Shown here one piece after another: positions 25,939-34,759 of a stretch of DNA of 64,000 nucleotides. The notes beneath the pieces were generated by a model. It searched no databases, had not been told where the DNA came from, and saw nothing but the letters and a program-made list of their open reading frames with translations. The position numbers were made by a program, and so were the translations under genes. Source of the DNA: G965197675 sp965197675 (GTDB lineage Bacteria > Chloroflexota > Dehalococcoidia > Plut-88900); the NCBI GenBank assembly GCA_965197675.1, contig OZ240221.1:1860001-1924000 (forward strand), written 5' to 3'. Position 1 is the stretch's first letter; every line of letters begins with the position of its first letter.

Positions 25939-26703
25939 ATGTATGATAAGTTCTCTGATAAGGTCTCCCTGGTAACAGGAGGAAGCTCCGGAATAGGAAA
26001 AGCGACTTCTCTCTTATTCGCCAAGCAGAGGGCGAGGGTCGTGATAGGCGATATAGACGTGGACGGTGGCAACGAGACCGTGTCTATGATAAAGAATGAC
26101 GGTGGGGAGGCTATCTTCTTCAAAGTAGATGTTAGTAAATCATCTGAGGTTGAGGCTTTAGTCAAGGAGACCGTTGATGTATATGGGAGCCTCGACTGCG
26201 CCTTCAACAACGCCGGAATCGAAACGGCAGCCCAAGTACCCACCCACGAGTACCCTGAAGATGGCTGGGATAGGGTTATAGACGTTAACATCAAAGGCGT
26301 GTGGCTATGTATGAAGTACGAGATTCCCCAGATGCTTAAACAGGGACATGGCGCCATTGTTAACACAGCTTCTATAGCCGGATTACAAGGGAGCATCAAT
26401 GAGTCGGCTTATGCGGCCAGTAAGTTTGGCGTAGTCGGGCTTACCAAGACAGCCGCTATCGAGTATGCTCGAGAGGGCATCCGTGTCAATGCCGTGTGTC
26501 CCGGCGTCATTGATACTCCGATGGGACAGCGGCTAGAAGCCGGCGACCCAGAGGCTGCTGCAAAGAGCGTCGCCCAGTCTCCCATCGGACGGATGGCCGG
26601 GCCCGAGGAGGTAGCCCAAGCTGTAGTATGGTTATGCTCCGATGCGGCGTCCTTCGTCTTTGGGCACCCTATGTCCGTCGATGGAGGTAGAACCGCACAA
26701 TAG
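25939..26703 (+). CDS. Short-chain dehydrogenase/reductase (SDR) family oxidoreductase
   Basis: The 254-residue protein is a classical SDR. The NAD(P)-binding motif is TGGSSGIGKA (residues 14-23), the NNAG motif is present (FNNAGIET, about 90), the catalytic Ser is in NTASIAGLQGS and the YxxxK motif is YAASK (about 157-161). The conserved PGVIDTPMG follows. An Asp (VIGDIDVDG) at the end of beta strand 2 favours NAD(H). The ending FGHPMSVDGGRTAQ is typical. The ATG has AGGAGGG six bases upstream. The substrate cannot be read from the sequence. The gene appears co-directional with the small membrane protein 22 bases downstream. Confidence 0.93.
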   Translation: MYDKFSDKVSLVTGGSSGIGKATSLLFAKQRARVVIGDIDVDGGNETVSMIKNDGGEAIFFKVDVSKSSEVEALVKETVDVYGSLDCAFNNAGIETAAQVPTHEYPEDGWDRVIDVNIKGVWLCMKYEIPQMLKQGHGAIVNTASIAGLQGSINESAYAASKFGVVGLTKTAAIEYAREGIRVNAVCPGVIDTPMGQRLEAGDPEAAAKSVAQSPIGRMAGPEEVAQAVVWLCSDAASFVFGHPMSVDGGRTAQ

Positions 26704-26725
26704 AAATTGAAAGGATTACACTGAT

Positions 26726-26968
26726 ATGTCTGCTTCGGACTGGATAGGCTCCTTGGGAGTAAGCCTACTTCTTATTGCCTTCTTTTCCAACCTTTTCGGA
26801 TTTATAGGGCGAGAGACCAGAACCTACATGCTTATTAACCTGGGCGGAGGTGGGATGGCGTGTTTGGCCTCTTTCCTCATCGATTTTATACCCTTCGTCA
26901 TATTGGAGGGAACGTGGGCGGTTGTGGCGCTGGTGGGGCTGGTACGCAAGGAAATGGGCAAGACTTAA
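26726..26968 (+). CDS. CBU_0592-like small membrane protein
   Basis: The 80-residue protein has two to three membrane segments: IGSLGVSLLLIAFFSNLFGF, MLINLGGGGMACLASFL and FVILEGTWAVVALVGLV. Its size, the NLxGGGxL turn and the EGTWAVVALVGL ending fit the CBU_0592 family of small membrane proteins with unknown function. It follows the SDR gene closely. Its stop overlaps the stop of the convergent PHP gene by four bases. Confidence 0.75.
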   Translation: MSASDWIGSLGVSLLLIAFFSNLFGFIGRETRTYMLINLGGGGMACLASFLIDFIPFVILEGTWAVVALVGLVRKEMGKT

Positions 26969-27741
26969 CTATCGCCAGAACTTCCGGCCCTTTTCTCAGA
27001 TTGTGCAGAAGGCGTGTCCGGCTCTACAGGGCGTCCCTCTAGGATGGCCTCTGGATTGGATACCGCCATGGCCTCAGATGCACTTTTCCCGACGATTTTG
27101 ATAGCCTCCTCCACTGCCTCTGACATTACAGGTATCCTGGGGCCTGTTGGCCTGTGAGCATCCGAGGCTATGACGTGCACCAGGCCCCGCTTCATTAGTG
27201 TGTGAGCCGACCTGAGAGCTTCAGGGCCGAATTGGCCGATTATGCTCATGGCAGTGACCTGTCCGAGGATGCCCCGCTCTACTAATCTCTTCATTAAATT
27301 CGGGTCGGCCTGTATCGACGCTTGTCGTTCTGGGTGAGCGATTATGGGTGTAAGGCCCTTGGCCTGGAGATCGAACAACACATCTTCCGTGTAGTCAGGA
27401 TAGAAGGAGAAGGGAAGCTCTACCAAGATATAGCCTTTGTCATTGATGGAGTATCCCTCACCCCTTTCCACGAGCTGGGGCAAGTCAGGAGTCAGATGGT
27501 TCTCCATACCGAGGACGACATCTATCTTTATGCTCTCTCGCTGGGCTTCTTTCTTCAGCTTATCCAGCCGGCTTTGCAATGCCTGATGGGCTGATGTCTC
27601 CTGAATATCACGGCTGTGGGGGGTAGCCAAAATGGCCCTTGTGCCGTTCTGGGCCGCCAGGCGTATCATCGCTACTGCTTCCTCCATAGTCTTGGCGCCA
27701 TCGTCCAAGCCGGGGAGGATATGGCTGTGCAAATCGAACAT
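26965..27741 (-). CDS. CpsB/CapC-type PHP-domain phosphatase
   Basis: The 258-residue protein begins MFDLHSHILPGLDDGAKT, the HxH metal-binding motif and PGxDDG of CpsB/YwqE tyrosine phosphatases. Further metal ligands are in ATPHSRD (about 39) and in HPERQ and ASDAHRP near the C-terminus. Such Mn-dependent enzymes dephosphorylate tyrosine kinases that control polysaccharide export. No kinase or capsule genes lie nearby, so the partner is elsewhere or the substrate differs. It lies ten bases downstream of the PIG-L deacetylase gene in the same operon. Confidence 0.88.
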   Translation of the reverse strand: MFDLHSHILPGLDDGAKTMEEAVAMIRLAAQNGTRAILATPHSRDIQETSAHQALQSRLDKLKKEAQRESIKIDVVLGMENHLTPDLPQLVERGEGYSINDKGYILVELPFSFYPDYTEDVLFDLQAKGLTPIIAHPERQASIQADPNLMKRLVERGILGQVTAMSIIGQFGPEALRSAHTLMKRGLVHVIASDAHRPTGPRIPVMSEAVEEAIKIVGKSASEAMAVSNPEAILEGRPVEPDTPSAQSEKRAGSSGDS

Positions 27742-27750
27742 GATTGGAGT

Positions 27751-28455
27751 TTAATACCTCAAGTTGATGAGCCTGAAGGCCTCGGCGTAGGGGATATTGT
27801 GATCTTTCCCCAGAGTCCTGGCCCATTCCCGCTCGAAAGAGTCCACGTCCCACTCGCCTTCACGAGTCATCTGGCTGTGATGACACAAAAGAGCCCGAAT
27901 CTTTACATCAATGGTCTCCGATATGTCTACAAAGGTGTCAGGGCTATCCCCGCCCCAGTAGTAAATCTGTTTCGCCTTGTGAGGCTCTAATCCCAGTTTA
28001 GCGTGCTCTGGATAGTGAAGGCGGTCCCGTGCGTAAGGGAAGGTAGCATCCAGCGTCACCTGCCCTATTATTCGGTGGTCTCGATGGAGGAATGAACCAG
28101 GTCTCATGGGATCGGTGGTGAAGATGGCCTCAGGGCGATGTCTCCTGATCTGCTCGACAATCTTACCTCTGAGCTCTACAGTATCCTCAAGGCTGCCGTC
28201 CGGATAACCCAAGAACACTACCTCTTGCAGGCCTATCACTTCGGCTGCCTTTAACTGCTCTTCTCGTCTTATGGCAGCGAGTCTCTCTGAAGTCATGTCG
28301 GGATCATCTGTTCCTTTGTCTCCATTGGTGGCGACCACCAATACTGCCTCAGTTCCCTGTTTCACCCAGCTGGTTACGATGCCTCCGCAGCCAAACTCAA
28401 AGTCATCGGGGTGAGGGGTTACTACTAAAACACTTTTGGGAGCGGGTATCATCAA
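27751..28455 (-). CDS. PIG-L/LmbE family deacetylase (MshB/BshB-like)
   Basis: The 234-residue protein carries the zinc motif PHPDDFEFGCGG (residues 14-25) and the later His motif LHRDHRIIG near 130. These define the LmbE/PIG-L deacetylases, which remove the N-acetyl group from GlcNAc-containing molecules. The length is that of BshB-type enzymes rather than the longer MshB. It is divergent from a tandem-GNAT gene and near a GT4 glycosyltransferase. The three together resemble the deacetylase, acetyltransferase and glycosyltransferase of mycothiol or bacillithiol synthesis. The family is broad, so the substrate remains inferred. Confidence 0.88.
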   Translation of the reverse strand: MMIPAPKSVLVVTPHPDDFEFGCGGIVTSWVKQGTEAVLVVATNGDKGTDDPDMTSERLAAIRREEQLKAAEVIGLQEVVFLGYPDGSLEDTVELRGKIVEQIRRHRPEAIFTTDPMRPGSFLHRDHRIIGQVTLDATFPYARDRLHYPEHAKLGLEPHKAKQIYYWGGDSPDTFVDISETIDVKIRALLCHHSQMTREGEWDVDSFEREWARTLGKDHNIPYAEAFRLINLRY

Positions 28456-28492
28456 GTTTTCTCCTTAAGGTTCATGTGTATGGTGCACTTCA

Positions 28493-28521
28493 TTGCTGCT
28501 AAAAAAATACTTTGCTACAAT
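28493..28521 (+). promoter_or_regulatory. Sigma-70-type promoter of the tandem-GNAT gene
   Basis: TTGCTG at 28493-28498 and TACAAT at 28516-28521 are separated by exactly 17 bases. Transcription would start near 28528, only a few bases before the ATG at 28532. The message would therefore be leaderless or nearly so. An upstream ATG at 28523 would lie before the transcript start. Confidence 0.55.
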
Positions 28522-28531
28522 CATGTCCGAG

Positions 28532-29434
28532 ATGTCAACCTCAGTTCAAATAAGAAACTTCCGATGGACTGATCTCGACGAGTACGTAGCGCTGCTCAAC
28601 CGCATAAGTAGCCAGAGCCATTCATCTGATGTTAGTTCACCGGGACTTGTAGCAGAGGTGCTAGGCCAACCAAATCTTCATCCCGAGGAAGATTTATTTC
28701 TTGCCTACCAGGACTCTAAACTGCTTGGCTATTGGCAGAACACCCTCGAGCCTCTACTAAGGCGAGTCATCATGGGAGGCGGCGTAGATCCTGCTTATAG
28801 AAGACAGAGTATTGATGCTTTATTTCTGAAGAGATCCCTAGATTACGCCCAGTCAAAAGGCTATGAAATTGCTCACATACCCGGTTTATATGTGGATTTG
28901 GCCTCCCGGCGTCTAGCCAGGGGCGCCGGATTCCGAGTAGTCCGACGCTATTGGGAGATGTACCTGAACGATTCTTCCAAGGTGCCGCCGCCAAAGCTAC
29001 CTTCAGGATTCGCTCTTAGACCATTGGCTGAAGGAGACCAAGAGGCTCTCACAGAGCTGCAGAATCTCGCCTTCTCTCGCCACTGGGGGTTCAGTCCCAA
29101 CACAGTGGAAGAGATACGGTATAGAGTCCACATGAGCTTTAGCCATCCAGACGGCATCCCACTAATCACGTCCAACGGTAAGGTGGTTGCCTACTGCTGG
29201 ACGCAGATAGAAGGCTCCAGGGGATTTATAGGTATGATGGGCACGGATCCCCAATACAGAGGCAGAGGTTTGGGAGAAACGGCGTTGAGGGCTGGGGTGG
29301 CTTATCTAAGAGATGCAGGGTTGAAGGGGGTCTATCTCACTGTCGACAGCGGAAACCCCAGTGCGTCCAAGATATACAAGGCCGCAGGGTTCCGAAGAAG
29401 GGCTGTAACCCTTTGGTATGAACTGAGGCTCTAG
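28532..29434 (+). CDS. Tandem GNAT acetyltransferase, MshD-like
   Basis: The protein of about 300 residues contains two GNAT domains. The N-terminal copy is degenerate (VDPAYRRQSIDALFLKR). The C-terminal copy has an intact acetyl-CoA loop, TDPQYRGRGLGETALRAG, followed by YLTVDSGNPSASKIYKAAGF. Length, order and the LQNLAFSRHWGF segment resemble mycothiol synthase MshD. I favour the ATG at 28532 because the promoter predicts a start just upstream of it; ATG 28523 and TTG 28493 are alternatives. It is divergent from the PIG-L gene and convergent with the MshA-like gene. Other acetyl acceptors are possible. Confidence 0.85.
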   Translation: MSTSVQIRNFRWTDLDEYVALLNRISSQSHSSDVSSPGLVAEVLGQPNLHPEEDLFLAYQDSKLLGYWQNTLEPLLRRVIMGGGVDPAYRRQSIDALFLKRSLDYAQSKGYEIAHIPGLYVDLASRRLARGAGFRVVRRYWEMYLNDSSKVPPPKLPSGFALRPLAEGDQEALTELQNLAFSRHWGFSPNTVEEIRYRVHMSFSHPDGIPLITSNGKVVAYCWTQIEGSRGFIGMMGTDPQYRGRGLGETALRAGVAYLRDAGLKGVYLTVDSGNPSASKIYKAAGFRRRAVTLWYELRL

Positions 29435-29440
29435 AGGGGG

Positions 29441-30658
29441 TCAGTTCTGAGACTGAGTCATCGACAGGTACAAGTCTTGCACCTCGTCAGCTATCAACGG
29501 CCAGCTCAATCGCTCTACAGACGGTCTGGCTTGCGTCTCTAATGCAGCTCTCAGGTATTCGTTGTCTAGAAGACGCTCGATACGCTTGGCGAAGGGCTCT
29601 GGACACCTCCATGGGACCAGATATCCGTTGATTCCATCCTTCACGGTTTCGGCCAGACCCCCTACGCGGGACGCAATTACCGGAGTACCGCAGGCAAGGG
29701 ACTCGACGGCAACGAGGCCGAAGCTTTCGTAGTGGGATGGAACTATACAGAGGTCTGCCGCATTGTAGAACAGAGGCAGCGTGGGTTGCTCCACGATGCC
29801 GAAGAAGGTCACCATATTGACTATCCCAAGGTCTTCAGCCAGACTTCTCAGGCGGTTAATCTCCTCGTCCCCTTCTCTATCCCCTCCGACCACCAGCAAT
29901 CTTAGGTCTCTCCTATCCTCCATACATGCTATGGAGCGTAGAAGTAAGTCAGGCCCCTTCAGTGGTTGCACGCGACCAACGTACAACAGAACCTTGGAGT
30001 CTGATATTCCCAGCTCAGCCCTTGCTCTAGCTTTGTTTGAGGGTTTGAAGGAGTCCATATCTACTCCACACGGAATGACTTGTATCTTGCTGGGTGATGC
30101 AGCGTAGTAGTCGATCATGTTTCTTCGATCGTGATCGCTCATTGCAACTACTTGGTCAGCCTGCTTGAGTATCTTCTTCTCAGAGCGGATACGGAGGGTA
30201 CTTTCGCGCTCTCCTGGCAACGCCCTGATTTTGGCTTCTCCCAATGTATGGAAGCTGGCGATGTGAGGTAACTGGTGTTGTTTGTTAAGCAACGATACCG
30301 CCTCCCCAGAGAGCCAGTAGTGGCTGTGGAAGAGATCGTATTTAAGATTGTGGTGATTTTGGAAGCTCACAACGTTTCTTACAAACTCAGGAAGATGTGG
30401 ATAAATGTTGCTCTTAGTCTCATACCACTCCCCCGCCTTGATATGTATAACCCGAGCATTAGGACCTAGCTCCACCACCTGAGGATCTGAGGGATCGTGG
30501 TAGCGAGTGAAAACATCTGTCTTTATACCTCTGGTGCCAAGCTCTTTGGCAAGCTGCAGTAGGTAAATGTTCATTCCACCGGTGTCTTTTTCGCCCAGCC
30601 GGGCCAGCGGACACCCATGTACACTGATTACCGCTACTCTCATAGGATTGGGGCTCAT
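29441..30658 (-). CDS. Family 4 glycosyltransferase, MshA-like
   Basis: The 405-residue protein is a GT-B glycosyltransferase. The N-terminal half has AVISVHGCPLARLGEKDTGG (residues 9-28) and HSHYWLSGEAVSLL, both close to the pattern of MshA, the UDP-GlcNAc:inositol-phosphate transferase. The C-terminal half has LYVGRVQPLKGPDLLL and the sugar-nucleotide motif ESFGLVAVESLACGTPVIAS with the E-x7-E pair. Sucrose-phosphate synthase-like GT4 enzymes share these motifs, so MshA is likely but not certain. It ends seven bases from the convergent MshD-like gene, and the BioF2-like gene lies just upstream. Confidence 0.88.
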   Translation of the reverse strand: MSPNPMRVAVISVHGCPLARLGEKDTGGMNIYLLQLAKELGTRGIKTDVFTRYHDPSDPQVVELGPNARVIHIKAGEWYETKSNIYPHLPEFVRNVVSFQNHHNLKYDLFHSHYWLSGEAVSLLNKQHQLPHIASFHTLGEAKIRALPGERESTLRIRSEKKILKQADQVVAMSDHDRRNMIDYYAASPSKIQVIPCGVDMDSFKPSNKARARAELGISDSKVLLYVGRVQPLKGPDLLLRSIACMEDRRDLRLLVVGGDREGDEEINRLRSLAEDLGIVNMVTFFGIVEQPTLPLFYNAADLCIVPSHYESFGLVAVESLACGTPVIASRVGGLAETVKDGINGYLVPWRCPEPFAKRIERLLDNEYLRAALETQARPSVERLSWPLIADEVQDLYLSMTQSQN

Positions 30659-30698
30659 CTAGTCTGATATCGGATATGTTCTTGCACGGTCTCTATAA

Positions 30699-31679
30699 CT
30701 ATCGAGACGCGTATATGCTATAGACCGGCATGTCCTCCGCTCCCAGGCGATACTTGTAGGACTCTGCTCCCTTAAGAAAGTCGAAACAGATCTTTTTAGA
30801 CTCTATGGCATCTTTGAGACAAAAAGCCTTCAGGAGTAACCCGACGCTCAGGGAAGAGTATTCCACGTCGTATCCGCTGTTGTACAAAAGAAAAGAGTTG
30901 GCGTAGTCGAAGCACACCGCCGAAGAGACGCGCTTTCCATCCAACTCTAGAAACGCGAGCTTCACATATCCTTCGATCGCCATTTGAGAGAGGGCAGTAT
31001 GAAAGAACTCTCTAATCTCTGGCGTCATGAACTGGGCTTTGTCGACGCGGCTCTTCACCGCCAGTGATAGAAAGTCCTCCAAGTCGCTCGAAAACGTTTC
31101 AGGGTCTTGCACAACATAATAGCGAGCGTCCGCTAAACTGTAAAGGCGTCTGATTTTTCTTCTCAACTCATGCCTGTCTTTTTTACGTAGACCACTCAGA
31201 TACTCATCCCAGGTCGAAGGTAGCTCAGACGCAGGACATACATCCTCGGCTCGCACTTCTACGTTCAAGCCTTCCTCTCTCAGGAGGTCTGGGAGATACT
31301 TGTAAGTAGGTGAATGACCCGCCACGCTGGACAAAGACAGCGTCTCCCAGTCCAGCTTCTTCAGGTGGTCTATGAGTGAGGAGTAGACCCCCTCTTCATG
31401 TCCCTTCCGAACGATGAAGTCCATGTAATCACAAACGTCAGGACTGCCAACGAAGGATATCTGACCGTCCTTCTTTTTCAGGGGTGCAACCGCATCCAGG
31501 GTCGAGTTAGTCTGGAAGCTAAAGAGAAGAAGCTCATAGCCATCGCCGAATTTGTTCCACCATAGACGCTGCCATGTAGGCGTAAGGAAAGCTGTGTTAT
31601 GAGCCGACTCTGGAAGAAGGGTTAGCCATCTCTCCGATAGAAGGTCAAAGCTCTCCTGGGTTATGGAGAAGGAAGTCAT
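30699..31679 (-). CDS. BioF2/FemAB-like acetyltransferase (CelD/BcsL type)
   Basis: The 326-residue protein has the double GNAT-like fold of the BioF2/CelD group: an N-terminal half with AFLTPTWQRLWWNKFG and a C-terminal half with KLAFLELDGKRVSSAVCFDY and LYNSGYDVEYSSLSVGLLL, the signature of this family. Members act in exopolysaccharide or cell-wall aminoacyl transfer. The start overlaps the folE stop by one base, showing co-transcription with folE. It lies 40 bases from the GT4 gene. The acceptor is unknown. Confidence 0.82.
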   Translation of the reverse strand: MTSFSITQESFDLLSERWLTLLPESAHNTAFLTPTWQRLWWNKFGDGYELLLFSFQTNSTLDAVAPLKKKDGQISFVGSPDVCDYMDFIVRKGHEEGVYSSLIDHLKKLDWETLSLSSVAGHSPTYKYLPDLLREEGLNVEVRAEDVCPASELPSTWDEYLSGLRKKDRHELRRKIRRLYSLADARYYVVQDPETFSSDLEDFLSLAVKSRVDKAQFMTPEIREFFHTALSQMAIEGYVKLAFLELDGKRVSSAVCFDYANSFLLYNSGYDVEYSSLSVGLLLKAFCLKDAIESKKICFDFLKGAESYKYRLGAEDMPVYSIYASR

Positions 31680-32239
31680 TAGCTCTCACGCACTAAAGAC
31701 AAGAACTCGTTGCGGGTTATCGCACTTTTTCTAAAGTGACCCCTAACCGCCGAGGTGATGACTTTACTTCCTGGCTTCTTGATTCCCCTCATGGTCATAC
31801 ACAGATGCTCGGCCCATGTTACGACAGCTACACCATCAGCCTTTAAGGTGTCCGAGATGGTCTCAGCGATCTGAGTGGTGAGGCGCTCTTGCATCTGTGG
31901 TCTCTTGGAGAGGACGTCCACCACACGGGCCAGCTTGCTGACGCCAACTACCTTGCCGTCCGGAATATACCCCACGTGAGTAACTCCAAAGAAGGGGAGG
32001 AAATGATGCTCGCACATGGAGTAGAAGGGCAGGTCTTTGAGGATGACCATCTCCTGGTGCCCTTCTTCGAAACCGACTATCAACTCTATGGCAGGATCGG
32101 AGTCGATTCCGGAGAAGATCTCGGAATAGGCTTTAGCGACACGCTGTGACGTACCACGTAGCCCCTCTCTCGATCGATCCTCGCCTATAGCCTCGATTAT
32201 GGCTTGTATGGCATTCTCTATGGCAGATCCATCCATCAC
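31679..32239 (-). CDS. folE: GTP cyclohydrolase I
   Basis: The 186-residue protein is a complete type I GTP cyclohydrolase, the first enzyme of tetrahydrofolate synthesis. The zinc ligands are Cys and His in SMCEHHFLPF and Cys in AEHLCMTMRG; the GTP-binding region GVSKLARVVD and KRPQMQERLT are intact. The Zn Cys pair marks it as FolE1, not the FolE2 type. The gene follows thrC by about 40 bases and overlaps the next gene by a base. The folate link to glyA a few kilobases upstream is notable. Confidence 0.96.
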   Translation of the reverse strand: MMDGSAIENAIQAIIEAIGEDRSREGLRGTSQRVAKAYSEIFSGIDSDPAIELIVGFEEGHQEMVILKDLPFYSMCEHHFLPFFGVTHVGYIPDGKVVGVSKLARVVDVLSKRPQMQERLTTQIAETISDTLKADGVAVVTWAEHLCMTMRGIKKPGSKVITSAVRGHFRKSAITRNEFLSLVRES

Positions 32240-32278
32240 GGCTTACCTCCTGTAGGATGTTACGTCTAAAGATGGGAC

Positions 32279-33343
32279 TCAGTGTTGAGACGCTCCCACT
32301 TTTATGACTGCCTCCAGCTCCGAGAGCACGGGTTTCACTTCTTCTGGTAGAACGTAGGATGAAAGCGCCGTCTCCTGGTCTTTAAGGCCCGCCCCAGTAA
32401 TGACACATACCACCGTTTTACCCTTAAAGTCCATACGCCGCCCTGCTAATTTCTTCAGCCCAGCCAGTGAAGCCGCCGACGCCGGCTCGCAGAATATGCC
32501 TTCATGTCGCGCGAGCTGACGGTAGGCATCCAATATCTCTTGATCACTCACCTGCTCTATGATACCGCCAGATTCGTCTCGTGCGACCAGAGCTCCTTGC
32601 CAACTGGCGGGATTACCAATACGTATTGCAGAGGCAACAGTCTGAGGATTTAAGACAGGCTCCCCACGTACGATGGGTGCCGCACCCTCCGCCTGGAATC
32701 CCAATATGCTAGGTCTGGATGTGGCTTTGTCCTTCTCATAGTATTCTGTAAAACCCTTCCAGTATGCAGTCATATTCCCGGCATTGCCAATGGGGATGCA
32801 CAGATAATCAGGGGCGCACCCCAGGATATCGACTATCTCAAAGGCTGCTGTCTTTTGTCCCTCGATACGAAGCGGGTTAATCGAATTGACCAAGGTAAGG
32901 GGGTGTTTAGAGGTAAGCTCTCTAACTACTTCTAGGGTTTGGTCGAAGCTTCCATCGATAAGAACCAACCGAGCGTTGTGTGCAATAGCCTGGACCATCT
33001 TTCCGCGAGCTATGTTAGCCTTAGGAATCAAAACGTAGGTGTCCAACTCGAATCGGGCACCGTAGGCAGAGGCCGAAGCGCTAGTGTTTCCCGTGGACGC
33101 ACATATTATCGCTTCACTCTTCTCTTCCAAGGCCTTGGCCACTGCCATGACCATCCCCCTGTCCTTGAAGGAACCAGTAGGGTTACAACCCTCCAATTTG
33201 AAATACAGCTCTTCAACGCCGATCTCGTTTTCTAATCTCCGAGATCGAACCAGAGGAGTGCCCCCCTCGCCCAGAGTTATCATTGGAGTGGAGGGGCCGA
33301 GAGGGAGATATTCGCCGTATCTGTACAGGACTCCGTCAGTCAT
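32279..33343 (-). CDS. thrC: Threonine synthase
   Basis: The 354-residue PLP enzyme converts O-phosphohomoserine to threonine. The Schiff-base lysine is in NPTGSFKDRGM (about residue 61), and the phosphate-binding glycine loop is IPIGNAGNMTAYW. This is the shorter class of threonine synthase (about 350 residues) found in Gram-positive bacteria and relatives. The start overlaps the hom stop by four bases, so hom and thrC are coupled. No thrB lies in the window. Confidence 0.95.
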   Translation of the reverse strand: MTDGVLYRYGEYLPLGPSTPMITLGEGGTPLVRSRRLENEIGVEELYFKLEGCNPTGSFKDRGMVMAVAKALEEKSEAIICASTGNTSASASAYGARFELDTYVLIPKANIARGKMVQAIAHNARLVLIDGSFDQTLEVVRELTSKHPLTLVNSINPLRIEGQKTAAFEIVDILGCAPDYLCIPIGNAGNMTAYWKGFTEYYEKDKATSRPSILGFQAEGAAPIVRGEPVLNPQTVASAIRIGNPASWQGALVARDESGGIIEQVSDQEILDAYRQLARHEGIFCEPASAASLAGLKKLAGRRMDFKGKTVVCVITGAGLKDQETALSSYVLPEEVKPVLSELEAVIKVGASQH

Positions 33344-34653
33344 GCTTCGACTCTAATCCAGTTACCTATCTCTTTGACGACCTTCAAGTCGCCGGTCTCC
33401 GATACAGCTTGCCTCATTGCTCTCTCTCGAGCTGGGTGAGTCATGAAGACCAGTTCAGCGGTTTGCGTCTCAGGATCGGTGCGTTTCTGTATCATCGATT
33501 CAAGGCTTATCTGAAGGTCTCCAAATATACGAGTGATCTGCGCCAACACACCATAAGTGTCCACAGCGGTTATTCGAATATAGTGCTGAGTCTCTATCTC
33601 ATCTACAGGCAGGACGTGTTTGACTCTGTTGGGTGTGCCACTGGAACAGTCTAGGCTACCGGAGGCTATACCCTTGGATATTCTCACCACGTCGGAGATG
33701 ATAGCACTGGCGGTTGGCATAGACCCGGCCCCACGACCGTAAAGCAACACCCTTCCTGCTACGTCTGCGTCTATCTGGATGGCATTGAAAACTCCATCCA
33801 CCTTCGCCAACATGAGATCCTTGGGGATGAGCACGGGATGAACCCTCGCCTGCACTGAGCCGTTCATGTCCTTGGCAATAGCCAGCAGTTTTATGGCATA
33901 GCCCAACTCACTGGCGTACTGGAAATCGTCGGAGGTAAGGCGGGATATGCCCTCTCTATAAACATCTTCTGAGCGAACTTTTGTGTGAAAGGCCAGCGAG
34001 GCGATGATGGCCAGCTTGTGAGCGGCATCAATGCCCTCCACGTCCTCAGTAGGGTCAGGCTCTGCGTATCCGAGCTCCTGTGCTTGAACCTGAGCTTGTC
34101 CAAAGGATATTCCGTCTTGAGCCATTCGTGTGAGGATGTAGTTGGTTGTACCGTTGATGATCGCCCTGACAGCATAGATATCATCGGAGGAGAGGTCTCC
34201 ACTTAAAGTGCTGATTAGCGGTATTCCTCCTCCCACACTCGCTTCATATAGGAGCGCGACGTCGTGTTCCTGAGCCAGTCGGGCAAGATCAGAACCGTGT
34301 TTTCCCATCACCACTTTGTTGGCTGTGACTAGGTGCTTGCCCTTTTTTATCGCCTCCTGGATGATTTGGTGGGCAGCTGATTCTCCGCCCATAGCCTCTA
34401 TGATGATGTCGATATCGGGGTCACCTAACAAGTCATCTGGTGTGATAGTGAGCAGCTCAGGGGGAAGATTGAAGGGGCGACGCTTTTCTAGGTTTTGAAC
34501 TAGAACTCTTCTCAGTTTAAGTGGTAAACCTACTCTGGCAGCTAGAGCAGTGGATTTATTAGAGATTACCTGAGCAACACCCCCGCCAACCACACCCAAC
34601 CCCATGAGTCCCAGCCCTATCTCCGAACGACGGCTATCATTTTTCCGGGACAT
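33340..34653 (-). CDS. hom: Homoserine dehydrogenase
   Basis: The 437-residue protein reduces aspartate semialdehyde to homoserine. It has an N-terminal NAD(P)-binding fold (LGLMGLGVVGGGVAQV), the catalytic domain with INGTTNYILT and EDVEGIDAAHKLAI (catalytic Asp and Lys), and a C-terminal ACT domain (YIRITAVDTYGVLAQITRIF) that normally binds threonine for feedback inhibition. Its stop overlaps the thrC start. The gap of about 100 bases after rpsR holds no clear terminator. Confidence 0.96.
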   Translation of the reverse strand: MSRKNDSRRSEIGLGLMGLGVVGGGVAQVISNKSTALAARVGLPLKLRRVLVQNLEKRRPFNLPPELLTITPDDLLGDPDIDIIIEAMGGESAAHQIIQEAIKKGKHLVTANKVVMGKHGSDLARLAQEHDVALLYEASVGGGIPLISTLSGDLSSDDIYAVRAIINGTTNYILTRMAQDGISFGQAQVQAQELGYAEPDPTEDVEGIDAAHKLAIIASLAFHTKVRSEDVYREGISRLTSDDFQYASELGYAIKLLAIAKDMNGSVQARVHPVLIPKDLMLAKVDGVFNAIQIDADVAGRVLLYGRGAGSMPTASAIISDVVRISKGIASGSLDCSSGTPNRVKHVLPVDEIETQHYIRITAVDTYGVLAQITRIFGDLQISLESMIQKRTDPETQTAELVFMTHPARERAMRQAVSETGDLKVVKEIGNWIRVEA

Positions 34654-34759
34654 TTATCTCCGCAAAGTAGTCGTACGAATGGTTAACGTTACTCATAAGG
34701 AGCAAGGTGTTCACAGTGAGCTATCTTAGCAAAGTGAGGTTTTCTGTGGGGGAGGGGCT

